Positions 15,101-25,400 of a stretch of DNA of 64,000 nt are shown piece after piece. The notes beneath the pieces were generated by a model, which made no database searches, had not been told where the DNA came from, and saw only the letters and a program-made list of their open reading frames with translations. The stretch comes from Taeniopygia guttata. Taxonomy: Eukaryota; Chordata; Aves; Passeriformes; Estrildidae. Both the position numbers and the translations under genes were made by a program. Positions within the stretch are counted from its first letter, which is position 1, and each line of letters starts with the position of its first letter. The stretch lies in contig NC_133043.1 in the NCBI RefSeq assembly GCF_048771995.1, positions 8,636,501 to 8,700,500 of the forward strand, read 5' to 3'.

Positions 15101-16690
15101 AACCAAATAAAAGACATTCCTCAGCACCATCCTGTGAAGATGTTTGAGAACTCTTCTCCCTCTCCAATACCAGGAACTATATAGAGCCCCTTGACAGGCT
15201 ACAAGCAGCACTGAGCAGGATTAGGGACTGCTCACTGCTGGCACGGATCATCCTCATCTTCTGCATGGGTCAGTCTACCCCTACAAGGAACGTGCCAGGA
15301 TGCATGGAGGAGCCTTGGGACGTACCAGCACTTTGCATTCCACTTGCCAGAAGCAGCAGCTTCCCGATTCAAAGTTAAGATCACCAGGCAGCTGCTCTGG
15401 GCACACAGCTTCAGCTGGGACTTGGTAAAGCCAGATATTCCAGTTGACTGAAGTGCTCTCAGAGACTACAAAGAGCAGCATTCTCCATCAAGTAAGACAT
15501 GACAATGGACTTTTACTTCTACCATCTCAGTGGAGCTGTCCCCCTCTCCTGTCACTCTCCCCTGTCACACCAGCACAAGGCTTTGTGCCACTGGCTGCAG
15601 AAACACACACCCGGGAGTCTGATTCAACTGCTCTACACCATCAACAAAACTAAACGCAAACAGGCAAAGCTTTCTCCAACGCCAAGGTTAAGCCCCAGCT
15701 CCAGGAGGGGAGATACCAGCAAGAGCCTGTTCCCATGGCACAATGAAGGGCAACCTGAGACAAAGGTTGAACAACTTCCTTCACCGTTTTATTACACCTG
15801 TTTGCTGCCTGCTGGAAGCAACGTGCTCCTTCATTCAGCAAGTTCTCAACTTTGGGGAGGAGAAAGAAAAAACACTAATAGTGACAAGATGCATTTAATT
15901 CGGGCATAGGAAAAAAGAAGAGAGAAAATGCTAACGGAATATCCCACGGGAGTCAGAGTCACTGCAGTTCTTGTTCTTGTCTTCTCCAAGACCCGCTGCT
16001 TGGAGCCAGCGGCAGCACTGGTACTTGCGGGGCCGGGCTGCGAGCAGCGCATCCCCGACCGCAGGAGCGGGCGGGAGCGGCTCCCGCAGCCCCGCGGAGG
16101 CTCCGCACGCCGGGAGCGGCTCCCGCAGCCCCGCGGAGGGCCCGGCAGGAAGTCCCGGAGCGGCCACTGCCGCCACCTCCCCCGGGGAATCCCGGGATGC
16201 GGAGCTGCCGCGCTCCGGCCGTACGGACACAGCGCAGCGAGCCCGGCACCGGACACAGCAGCGAACAAAACCCCCGCAGCCCTCGGCTGCAAGTTCCACG
16301 GGGAGACGCTGCCGGAGTCCCCGGGTGCGCCGCGGCTCCAGGTGTGGCCGGCCCGGGCAGGGCGGAGAGCCGGGCACCGGCGGAGTGAACCCCCTCGGGG
16401 GCGGGGGAATCAGCGAGCACCTGCCGGCCCGGCCGCGCAGCCCAGCACGGGCGGGCATGGCGGGGCCGGCCGGACCCCCCCGCCGGGACCCCCACCCCGG
16501 GACCCCTCCCGGGAGCTCCTCCCGCCTCCCCGCGCGGCCCCAGCGAGCGGCGCTCACCTGCGGGGGCTGGGGCCGGGCCGCCCCGGCCGCGCTCCGCTCC
16601 GCGCCCGCTCCCCCTCAGCTGCGCGGCGGCGGCGGCCTCGCTCCGCGGGCACCTCCGGGCGGGGCGCGGCGGGGCGGGGCCTGCGGCGGG
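1..16690 (-). CDS. LLGL2: LLGL2, Lgl-family scribble-complex polarity protein (5' part, runs off the left edge)
   Basis: LLGL2 is a WD40 beta-propeller protein of the lethal(2) giant larvae family. It acts at the basolateral cortex of epithelial cells, binding PAR6/aPKC and helping set apical-basal polarity. Joining minus-strand exons 9421-9347, 3227-3130, 2118-2037, 783-668 and 101-1 gives one open frame of 157 codons with GT-AG junctions at every step. The start [20 protein letters not shown] is the family's hallmark N terminus, followed by [17 protein letters not shown] and [19 protein letters not shown], the first propeller blades. Blade motifs [18 protein letters not shown] and [15 protein letters not shown] follow. 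The start is the first ATG of the exon, with A at -3. A non-coding first exon ends at 16558. The remaining roughly 860 residues, including the aPKC phosphorylation loop, lie outside the window. LLGL1 is the alternative, but human LLGL2 is the closer match from memory and TSEN54 lies next door as in human. Confidence 0.95.
102..2036 (-). other. LLGL2 introns 4 and 5
   Basis: These two introns (784-2036 and 102-667) are interrupted only by exon 5. I see no repeat family, conserved open frame or RNA gene in them. Confidence 0.7.
668..783 (-). CDS. LLGL2: LLGL2 exon 5 (residues 86-124)
   Basis: Acceptor TTTTGCAG is followed by TGC CAG CTG. The exon encodes [18 protein letters not shown], then a charged segment, and ends FTLKGPPG at donor GTAAGG (116 nt, phase 2 end). 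Confidence 0.95.
2037..2118 (-). CDS. LLGL2: LLGL2 exon 4 (residues 58-85)
   Basis: Acceptor CTCATCAG is followed by A TAT GGT GCT CCC. The exon encodes [20 protein letters not shown] and ends IPDQ before donor GTGAGT. Phase and length (82 nt) join exons 3 and 5 without a break. Confidence 0.94.
2770..2793 (+). repeat. Poly-A run (24 bases)
   Basis: An uninterrupted run of 24 A lies in LLGL2 intron 3. It is likely a polymorphic mononucleotide tract. Confidence 0.9.
2846..3068 (-). mobile_element. Old CR1/L3-like LINE remnant
   Basis: The stretch around AGATCTAGTCTGACCTTCTG, through GGTAAACTGTTTCAGTGTTC and CTTGCTTGCAAATTCATACT, has the wording of an old, widely dispersed amniote CR1/L3 LINE, read here in antisense. 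It is heavily diverged, has no reading frame left and sits in LLGL2 intron 3. The family call is from memory. Confidence 0.5.
3130..3227 (-). CDS. LLGL2: LLGL2 exon 3 (residues 26-58)
   Basis: Acceptor CTCCCCCAG precedes ACT GTG GAA. The exon encodes [17 protein letters not shown] and on to GTRSGAIK, and ends in phase 2 at donor GTATCC. It forms the first WD40 blade. Confidence 0.95.
3228..9346 (-). other. LLGL2 intron 2 (6.1 kb)
   Basis: This long, AT-leaning intron contains a (CCCT)n microsatellite at 6087-6117 and a short CAAA repeat near 7197-7209. The open frames seen here carry no recognisable domain, and part of one is the translated microsatellite (Ser-Leu-Pro-Pro repeats). Confidence 0.75.
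6087..6117 (+). repeat. (CCCT)n microsatellite
   Basis: About seven tandem CCCT/CTCC units lie in LLGL2 intron 2. On the transcribed minus strand it is a (GGGA)n purine run. Confidence 0.9.
9347..9429 (-). CDS. LLGL2: LLGL2 exon 2, first coding exon (residues 1-25)
   Basis: Coding begins at the ATG at 9421 and encodes exactly 25 residues ending LFQFNK, followed by donor GTACGG. The acceptor TACTACAG just before 9429 has a poor pyrimidine tract, so the 5' boundary is less sure than the coding part. Confidence 0.93.
11042..11116 (+). repeat. Cluster of three inverted repeats (hairpin-forming)
   Basis: Three palindromes follow one another. CCTGAG-TCG-CTCAGG is at 11042-11056. CCTAG-AATTA-CTAGG is at 11058-11072. 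The third pairs GTGACTGGAATATGTCAC (11079-11096) with GTGACATTCCAGTCAC (11101-11116) around the loop CTAC, differing only by a two-base bulge. The 9-mer CTACGTGAC also occurs as a direct repeat at 11075 and 11097. Confidence 0.85.
16072..16139 (+). repeat. Duplicated 29-bp GC-rich segment in the CpG island
   Basis: The 29-bp segment beginning CGGGAGCGGCTCCCGCAGCC occurs identically at 16072-16100 and 16111-16139, 39 bp apart. Each copy contains a self-complementary GGGAGCGGCTCCC core. Confidence 0.9.
16558..16690 (-). other. LLGL2: LLGL2 non-coding exon 1 (5' UTR), 5' end approximate
   Basis: Read on the minus strand, a GC-rich stretch ends in CCCCCGCAG followed by GTGAGCG, a strong splice donor, with the last exon base at 16558. 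It sits just downstream of a TATATA at 16715-16720. A transcription start about 30 bp below that would fall near 16690. It has no coding link to exon 2, so it is read as 5' UTR. The start point is inferred from the TATA position, not observed. Confidence 0.6.
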
Positions 16691-16835
16691 ACCGCCCCGT
16701 GGGCGGAGCCATGGTATATAGACAGCGTGTGTGGGCGTGGTCTCGCATGCAAATAAGGCGCGGACGCTGTTCTGCCTCCCTTTCAGCCAGCGGGCTCATG
16801 AATAATTCAGCAGCGCGCTCGCTGTAGCCAATCAG
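16691..16835 (-). promoter_or_regulatory. LLGL2 core promoter: GC boxes, TATA, KLF box, octamer, CCAAT
   Basis: Reading upstream from the presumed start (minus strand) there are GC boxes near 16691-16707, TATATA at 16715-16720, a CCACGCCC KLF/SP-type box at about 16731-16740, a perfect octamer ATTTGCAT at 16747-16754 and an ATTGG (CCAAT, NF-Y type) element at 16828-16832. The order and spacing fit minus-strand initiation around 16690. Binding is inferred from motifs only. Confidence 0.6.
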
Positions 16836-16876
16836 GGAGCGGCACCGCGCGGCTCGGGGAGCGCGGGCAGCCGGCG

Positions 16877-16922
16877 CCGGGAAAAGGCCGGGAAAAGGCC
16901 GGGAAAAGGCCGGGAAAAAAGG
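16877..16922 (+). repeat. Four tandem 11-bp CCGGGAAAAGG units upstream of LLGL2
   Basis: Three exact copies of CCGGGAAAAGG and a fourth with two extra A lie just upstream of the CCAAT element. On the LLGL2 strand each reads CCTTTTCCCGG, one base off an E2F-type TTTCCCGC core. Confidence 0.88.
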
Positions 16923-18250
16923 GCGGCGGGGAAAGCCGGGCCGGACTCCAGGGCCCTTCCTCCGGGCTCCAGCCCCGCCACGGAGCTCCCAGCTTTCACA
17001 GCCTTGCCTGTGAAAATAGGCAGACGTTGCAAAAAAGTCGAAGCCTTCGCTGGAGAGAGGAATACCAAGTCCCATTGCACCGCCCCGCAGCAGCCACCCC
17101 GTGTCCTGCTGCAGGGAACAGTAGATGGACAAGAAAGCTGTATTTATGTAAAGGGCAATGGGTAGGTGAAGGTCTGCCCTCTCTGCATCCATGCAAAAAC
17201 TTGAAATTACCTCTTACAAGGGTCCAGTAACAGTATTTCACCCGCGTTTCCAAAAGTGATGTTTTTCAATTAAATATTCGGTTCTTTCATCTTCTTGCAA
17301 TGCGCAGCTAATCTGCATCCCAGACCAAAATGGAGCAGTGGTATCAGTCTGGATCATGCTCCTGTTCTGGGGTGGGTAAAGGCACCATCAGATGTTACAG
17401 TGCTGAGCAAGACAGCCACAGTTTCTCAATCCTCTCTGCAGTGGTTATTAAATTGTAATTGTCTTGTGCTGAATCAGGGAGTCTCTGCCCCAGTGAAACT
17501 CACTGGGTGGCTCTGGTAGACTTCATTGATACAATTCCACCTTGGCATAAAGAGATGAGACTGATTGAAATCAACAGGAGTGAGTTTGACCTAATTCCAG
17601 GACAAACATGAGCCTTGTGGGTCAGGCTGGAGTTCTCCTGGCTGCGCCTGTTCTTAGAAACTCCCTTCCCACTGCCTTTAATCTGTAGAACAGTCTGAGA
17701 GAATGCTGAGGGCAGCCGGGGCTGCCAACCCCGGCTTTAGCGAAACCTGTCAGAGGCAAAGCCCTGCTGGAAGGAGGAAGAGGAAGGGGAGGGAGCGTGG
17801 GAGGAGCCGCCAGACCCCTCACCTCAGGAGAGCCCCGCCACTTCCAGCATCTGATAACTGGGGCGTGTGTGCGAAACGGGAGGCGGCGCTGGCAGCAGAG
17901 CCCCGGCACCCTGGGCTACGATACCTCTGACCAGGCAGGAGGAAGATGAAGGAGGAAGAGGTGTCGTGTGCCGACAGGAACTGCAGGCGGATGCAGGGAC
18001 AGCTCCAGGCTCTGAGTCACGCTGCCCTCCCCGGGATCAGGGCAGCGGCTGCAGCCAAGCACAGACGGCGTAGGAGCAGGGTTAGCAGGGTTATGCAGCC
18101 ACAGGGCTGCATGACCTTGAGCAGGCATTCACCAGCTGCTGCTGCTGCTCGGCTCCCAGGAGCCTCCACAGCCTCCCTCTGCACAATTTAACATTTCTAG
18201 GGTAATTAAGAAACGCACCAAGGAGCCTGCGTCGTTGGAAAAGGATTTTT

Positions 18251-18256
18251 TTTATT
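18251..18256 (-). terminator. Candidate TSEN54 poly(A) signal (distal)
   Basis: A minus-strand AATAAA followed by an A-rich stretch lies about 1.08 kb past the TSEN54 stop. It would still leave about 1.5 kb before the LLGL2 promoter. Confidence 0.4.
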
Positions 18257-18962
18257 GCTCAGCCTTCTCCACATCTCCAAAAGGAATTTAAAAAATACCA
18301 AATAAAACACATCTAAACCAGTTGCTATTACAGTTCTGAAAACTTTGATATCAAACACAGCCATGCTTAGCTCACCTCCACCCACTGAGCAGACCTTCTG
18401 ACACCTGGCACTTTTGGCATAGAGGCTAAAGCAAATTTGGTACCTAGATATCCTGGTGGAGAGCATATTGGAAAACTCATGAGGAATTTGGAGCCTTTTT
18501 CTTTACTCAGGGACCTCCCACGTGCAAGAGAAATAACAAGGATCCACAGCCAGGAAAGAGGATGTTGGGCTGAAAGAGAGGGGCTGCAGCTGAGCCCTGG
18601 TGAGACTGCCAGATGCAGTGTGCTCATAGTGATGGTCAAGTTTTAGCACGGCTTAACACTGTGTGGCCAAAATGCATCTCAGGAGGCCAAGCTGCCATTG
18701 TTCTGCAATGTTCTGGGGCTTTCTGTGGCCTCTGGCTCATGAAATTGTGTTCAAGGCACAGTTTCCTGCTCTTGAGAGTCCGGACACTTTCCTCCAGGTC
18801 ACTGAATTTATGGCTGTGTCTTTTTCAGACCAGACTCTGATCTGATGGTCGTTGACACAGCTGAATGACAGCAGCTCAGGCCACCAGCACTGATCAGCTT
18901 ATTCTGTCCCTGACTGACCTCAGTGACACTCCAACCACTCCATTGATATAGCACAGTGGTTC

Positions 18963-18968
18963 TTTATT
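18963..18968 (-). terminator. Candidate TSEN54 poly(A) signal (proximal)
   Basis: A minus-strand AATAAA lies about 370 nt past the TSEN54 stop codon. No transcript evidence is available to choose between this and the distal signal. Confidence 0.45.
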
Positions 18969-19337
18969 TGTGACAAAAGGATCACCAGCAAAGTGTTTTC
19001 TAATGGTCCACAGTCAGCAAAAAATGACTCGGGGAAAGGCAGGCTGGTGGTCCATGAGGTGAGAAAGCTGGAGGGCCAGTGGTTTCAAGAACAAAGCAGT
19101 GTGTACTCCAGCCCAGAAAAGCCCAGCTAAGCCAAACAGACTTGTACGCTGTAAATTAAACATTATGCCTGAGCCATCTGGGTGGGTGAAGTCTGTAACA
19201 GCCAATAAAGTGGCCAACTTCCCATGGTTCCAGTTACTCCAGGCTCTGTTTTCTGTAGTATTTCATTAATCAGGAAAACAACTCCTGAATAAAGCTCTTC
19301 CTTTTATCCCATCCCATTTCTCCAAGTGACAGCAACT

Positions 19338-19488
19338 TCAGTGATTAACATCAACAGGCAGCTTGAACTCCTTCAGTGAATAGAAGGTGATTTCTCCATG
19401 ATCCACCAGTGCAAAGACGAGCGGGACGTCCCCACTCAGATAGGTCACCTGCTTCAAAGCCCGCAGGGAGGGGATCTGCTCATCAAAG
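19338..19488 (-). CDS. TSEN54: TSEN54 exon 11, terminal coding exon (residues 463-512)
   Basis: Acceptor CTCTGTAG is followed by C TTT GAT GAG. The exon encodes [20 protein letters not shown] and ends KLPVDVNH with a TGA stop, the same C-terminal end as human TSEN54. Confidence 0.96.
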
Positions 19489-22400
19489 CTACAGAGAGAA
19501 AAAAATCCTGTTTGTTCTCCAAGCAAGAGGAACACAGAGGCAAAGCTGTCCTGGCCAGCCATCACAACAGCTCCCTTTGCCCTGAGGAGCTGGTGGTGAT
19601 TCTCCTCACCCACTGCAGTCCAAGCAGGAGGCTGCCAGCCCTGAGAGCGAGTATCCAGTATGCCAGGAACTGGGAGCTGTTGAGTCCTTTGCCAAAAACA
19701 AAGGTAACTGCACACTGCTCCATACTGTGCCCATTAGATACAGGTCACAGCGATATTGGCAAACGGTCAATCCACTGCAATCTTAATACCTTTGTGCTGG
19801 GAAGATCTTTAGGTTGCTGAGATCAACATCTGACCTGCTTCTCCCTCCTTTTAATTCTGCAGAGTATGTTAGCTCACCAATGAAAATATTTATGCAACAA
19901 GAATCATCCTATTGGTTTATGACATACCTTGGTAAAACTGCATTACCACCTTTCTTGCTCTGTCTGCTACAGCTGCAGAGAGCAGAGGGACAGTTTCAGT
20001 AAAGTAAAATGAGAAAAGGCAGAAACTGAACTTTGTACCTAGCTATGGAGTTTAAGTATCAGGTCCTGGATCCAGCAAGAAAGGGGATACCTACCCTCTG
20101 TTCTTAGTGATTTTAACATTACACTGGACAAAGATCAAAATGCTGAACCCATGGCTCAGAGCCTGTAGTAAGTTCTGGGGAGGTTCATCTCTACAGAAAT
20201 CCACAGTGAATCTGCACCGACTGAGGATTCAGCTCCCATAGCGCTGGGTTCTACCTGAATTTCACAAGCATTGCATAAAAGCTGTGGCTTCTTTCTCCTG
20301 ACTCCCAGCGATACTCATACTCAGAGCAGCAACCAGATGACCAACTGGTGTGGGCTGAATGCAAGGGCAGGGGGAAGGGGGGAAAACTGTCGGCCACAGC
20401 CACCAACAAAGGAGGAGGAACTGAAAGAAAAAAAAAAATCCTGGGCGGGCAGGACCACCCTCAAATGAGACACTCTGATGATCTGTAAAGCTCACAAGAT
20501 GCTGGGTCATTTACAGATCATGAGGACTTCGTTTCCACAACAACTGCAAAGTTTCAGAAACAGCACAAGACTCACTGGTACCTCCGAACACACATCCTGA
20601 CATGGGGCTTCCCAGGGTTTGTCTTCTTAAACTTGGACACAGCGTCTGCTTGATACACGTTGAAGTCTATCTTCATGGCCTCTGGGTCCTCCTGCAGCCT
20701 GCAGGGGAACACACCCACACAGGTATGGGATTGAAACACTGCAGAGTACAGCAGAGAAAAGAGAGAGCAAAAACTCCCTTCACTTTGGGTCTAGTTCTGA
20801 CTAGTTTGGGTCTCCTGAAAGGCTTCACTCCTCAAAAGACTGAATTACTCCCTGCAACTGAATTACTTTCCAGAGCTTTCCTGTAGTCAGACCAGAGCAA
20901 GATCCCGGCTCACATCTACCCCACGCCCTCACAAGAAGCAGCACTAACAAAGTCAGGAGCAAAGCACTGCAGGGACTGCACACAAGCACCACACAGACTC
21001 TGAGGCAGAAGCAGAACCCAAAATCCCAAAGCCAAGGTTTTGTAACCACTGAAGCAGGGATGGCAGCACATTCCAGGGATAAGGCACAGGTGAAACCCAA
21101 TCAAACCTCTGGCTGGGGTACAGAGAGGAAAGAGCAGGATAAGATGCTGTTTTAATTGGCCTAGAAAGCCCTGGCTCTGTTGCTGCAGGACCTGGTACTT
21201 CATGGAAATGTCACCCCCTCATTAGAGATGCTCAGGGGTCATGGAGCAAAGCACTGGGCTCTCTTGGCACCCTGGATATGTGTGGCAGCTCCCAAACTGC
21301 TGCTGGGAGCACCTCACAGACCTCACAAGCAGGGACAGTCCCAAGACACTCCCGCTCCCCAACAGCTCCAAGCTGACTGGCTGGATACTAACCGGGAGGC
21401 TCCATCCAGGATGTGGGAGGGCTGCAGCACACTGATCTGCTGGAGGAGCACAGCTGGAGGGAGAAGGAACGGGGAAGGATCAGACCAGCAATTTCCCTCC
21501 CAGGGCACTCCAAGCACTCCACACCACCCACGAGCCTTCCTCCTCTGACAATGGTTGGCAGCTCCACAGTCACCACTGGCTACTTCAAAGACCTCAACTT
21601 CCTCATCTCCTCCCAGCACACAGCCCAGACACTCTGCAGTTGCTTTGCATTTTGCTGGCCCTGACTGCACATGCCTAAAAGCCCAGCAGGAAGGATTGCA
21701 ATACAGCAGGACATGGGGAACGGATTAGAAGCCCTCCCAAGGCCCTGTTTATCCTGGCACTTGAGTGGGCTATAGAAAGATTCTCCTGCTCAAAGTACTG
21801 TCCCCAAAACTGATGTTCAGCTTCAACATGTCATCCCTTTTGCTGCTGCATACCAGGCACTCTTTGTCAGAGCCGGGGGGGTGAGAGAATGGTCCCTGTC
21901 AAGTTCCCAGAGCCACTACCTGGTGAGGTCACTTCTTCTGGCCGCAGCAGCGGTGTGACAGCTTGGTCCCAGAGGTGTGCTGGTCGCTTCCAAACCCTCT
22001 GCTGTCTCCTCTGCTCCAAGAGGGCTTTGTACTCCTGCCAGTTGGAGCAGCGCCTCACCTCCTGGTCGGCATTGACACTGCTCTTGTACCTGCTCTCCCT
22101 CTCCCGCTGCTTCCTCTCCTTCCGCGACAGCTTCTCCTGTTTCTGGTTGATCTGTGTGCACCAGGAAGCTGCGTCCACCTCCCTGCCTGGCACATTCTCT
22201 GGCAGGAGCCTGCTGTCAGGGGAGGGCAGATGTGTGCACGGCTGGTCTGAGGCCATGTTGGGAAAGGTGATGGTGGTAAAATCCCAGCGAGGTGCATGGG
22301 TACCAGTGCTGCTCTCCTCTCTCTTCTCTGCCTGCCTGCTGGAGGAGCTCAGAGAGTCCTTTTGTCCTGTATCAAGAGGAACTGGCATTGACTCCCCCTC

Positions 22401-25400
22401 TGCACTGCCAGCATCTGATTCCTTTGGCTGCACTGACAAGGGCTTTTCATCCATGGGAATGGAGTCTCCATAGTCGTCTCCATCTTTGCTGGAAGTCCCT
22501 TCAACTTCTGAAAGGTCCTCATATACTTTATGTTTCTTCTCATGCAACCTAAAGACAAAGGAACAGTAAAAAATTCAGGGAGAGCATGTGATAGAGCTTG
22601 CTTTCTTTTAAATTCTGCCTGCTCCCTGCTAACAGGATGAATGCAGTCTGCCAAGCCTGAAGGACAGCAAAGGTGGCAGGAACCCCCAGATAGGTCTGCA
22701 AACCCTTCACAACAACCTCCTTGTTTGTGAGACAAATGAGAAAATAAAAAGCAGGCCAAAACTAAACAGTGAATGCCAAAGGCAGATTAAACTTCTGAGA
22801 AGTCATGCACAAGGTTTGACTTCAACGCCCAAGAGAATCTCAGCCTTGATTTGTATAGACAATGTTCCCAACCTGCCACGCCAGGTCCACACCCCAGACA
22901 CTGACCCAAACACCTCCATGCAAACACTATGGACTTCAGCCAAAGCAGCACAGACCAGGCAGAAACCTGCCTGCCAGCACCTCTTATCAGTGTGAGATTC
23001 AGACTCTGATTCCAGAGAAGATGGGGCAGTTCTTAGATCAGCAGTTTAATCTCCCAATTCCTACAATTCCACAACTCCTTAGGCACTGATTTACTGTCAG
23101 CAGACACTCTCCAGCTTTGCCCTCCCCGTTTCTGAAAGGCTGACGCCACCTCCTGGGAACTGTCAGAATTATGAAAAGAATTGCTCATTGTCAGGTTGTG
23201 GTGATGTTGTGGACATGTGCAAGCCCTAGGACACAACTCTGCTCTCTGCTGCTGAGTCTTGGCAGGTAAGCTGGACTGAGGAGATGGATAAATGCAAGGT
23301 GTGCACTGTGGTAGCTGTGCTCCCACTTAAAAACAAAACAAAAAAAAAAGAGTAGAGGAAGCACCTGACACGTGTTCCTTTTGCACTGACCTCTCCACCC
23401 TTCTCTTGTGACATCTCAGCACCACAGGTGGGAGACCTGGGGGTACCTTGCCTCTCTTAGCCCTGGCATGACACACACATGTGACAAAAAGGAACACTGC
23501 AAAGCGTTCAGGAAAAGTGCTGCACTGCCTGGGGACAGCCAAGAGGACGGTGCCAGACAAGGTCACCCCCAGCAGGAGGGCCTGGGGACACTGCAGCAAA
23601 GCAGCTGCTCCTGAGCCAGCATGGCCTGAAGGGGGTGGGAGAAGGCTTTGGGCCACATCCTTACCAGGGGCTGGAACTTCTCCTCCTCTTGCGATGGTGT
23701 TTCCCAGAGCTCTTGCAGTGACTTTCCAAATTCAGCTGCCTCTCGTAGGGAGATGGGACAGTGCTGGAAGGAGAGACCAACACAGAGGTTAAGACCAGGG
23801 TGATGTAGAGGAACTACCCTCTGCTCAGCCCCCAGGATACAGCAACCAAAGACACAGAAAATGGCAAAGTGGGCCTAGGATGGCCCTCAGTTCATGCCCC
23901 ATTTCATGTTCCAAATCACCTCCTCGGGAGGGAGAAGCAAGGAAGGGTAGAGTGCCACTTTTAGTCTTTAATCCTCCCAAGAGGTGGAATGCAGGGCCAA
24001 AATCCTCTTCTCTGGTCCCACTCCCTGGGGCCAGGCAGTGGGTACAGAGAGTCTCAGGGTCTTCAGGAAGGAGAAAGCAGCACAGGAAGGAAAATTTGGT
24101 TACCTGGGGTCAAATCTCAGTACAATATAACCCAGTTGCTTCAAGTGGCTGAACACCTTAGAGCAAAGGAAAGCAAGAAGGTTAAATGACAGCTCTAAAC
24201 ACAAACTATTTACCACTATGACTGAGTGATGTCCTGGGGTAACTTTATGGTGCTCATATCCCCATTCACCTGTTCAGCCCAGAAATAAGTTTTGCACCTT
24301 TAAGATTGGTTCTGAGTGCAAAGGTGGGGGAAGAAGAAGCATGCAGTTTGTTTTCAGAAACTGCACTCACTCCTCCACATTCCAGCTCCTGGACTGTGTT
24401 GTCTGCAGACAGACAGATGGTGGGACAGAGCTCTCCTTTGCTTTTAGTTAGTTTTTCACTAGCTGAGGCAGAAAAGTTCCCTGGACTGTGGTTTTTCTTT
24501 TGACCTGTTTCATCTTTTCTGGGCTGAACACCCCGAGGAGCACTGGCAGCTCACACCAGTGGCCCACTGGGCCAGGCCTGGGCCATGGCATTTCCAGCAC
24601 CAGAGGGACTGATCAGAGACTGAGTGAGCCAAGCTACAGCCCACGAAGGGGTCCCACAAAGGGGACTTTCTACTCCTCTCTTTTGGAGCAGCAAGAGGTT
24701 TTATTGCTTAATGTATTTCATTTTCTTATGCTGGTGAATGCTTTGCCTGTTAAATAAACATTTTTTTCCACTTTTCTCCAAGGAAATCTTTTTCCCAAAC
24801 AAGTTAGGGGAGGGGCTGCTTGAATTTGCCTTCTGGAAGAAAACTCTTTAGAGGTTTTTCTCCCAAAATTGCCCTAAACCAGGACAGTGAACACACTGTG
24901 GCACTGGCAGAGGAGAAAATGCCAGGCTCAGGACCCAAAGCAAAGGTGGGGAAACAGGAACTGAACACTTGGAAGAAGGTGAGTGGGAACAACTGAGGAT
25001 GAATTCCGTCCCCGATCATCCTACCCTGCTTCCAGCCACTGGAAGAGCTTGTGTGGCAGAGGCTGGGCTTCCTGCCTTCATCCTCCTCCAACAGCTGGAG
25101 GTCCCAACACACCTGGTAATGTGACAGGCTCATTGCCTCCTGGCACAACAGGGTCTCGTAGGCTTCCTGGATTGACAGGGCCACATCTCTGTAAAAGAGC
25201 TGGACAGAGCCCTGCAGGGCAAAAGCTTGGTGTGAGACATAGGAACAAATCTATGCAAGCTCACACCCTGTCCTTTCCCACTGCTCCTAACAGCTGGGTG
25301 GTCCCAGCACCCTCCCTGACATGATATCCATCTCTCCCCTGGACTACTTACAGTCCCTTTCCCATACCCAGTTCCCCCATACTCTGGGTTTGATCAGCCA

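Larger units (their letters stand above)
9430..16557 (-). other. LLGL2 intron 1 (7.1 kb)
   Basis: This intron separates the UTR exon from the first coding exon, the usual place for LLGL2 enhancers. It includes a cluster of inverted repeats at 11042-11116 and, at its 5' end, part of the CpG island. No repeat family or extra exon was recognised. Confidence 0.75.
15970..16930 (-). promoter_or_regulatory. CpG island over the LLGL2 promoter and first exon
   Basis: A sharp rise in G+C and CpG frequency begins near 15970 and ends near 16930, with AT-richer DNA on both sides. It covers the non-coding LLGL2 exon 1 donor (16558), several GGGCGG/CCGCCC boxes and the TATA/octamer/CCAAT group. Long open frames on both strands here are artefacts of GC-rich, stop-poor sequence. 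Confidence 0.88.
16931..19337 (-). other. TSEN54-LLGL2 intergenic stretch, including the TSEN54 3' UTR
   Basis: About 2.4 kb separates the TSEN54 stop from the LLGL2 promoter. It must hold the TSEN54 3' UTR, with two minus-strand AATAAA candidates. The 17.7-18.1 kb part is moderately GC-rich, but I find no exon or repeat family. Confidence 0.7.
19489..21919 (-). other. TSEN54 introns 8-10
   Basis: The introns are 21454-21919, 20699-21392 and 19489-20581. No repeat family was recognised. Intron 10 contains a 12-bp perfect stem, listed separately. Confidence 0.75.

Noticed and set aside
15846-17253. Several overlapping open frames of 100-300 codons on both strands around the LLGL2 promoter
   Set aside because: They lie in a CpG island where stop codons are rare, are Arg/Pro/Ala/Gly-rich and have no conserved domain.
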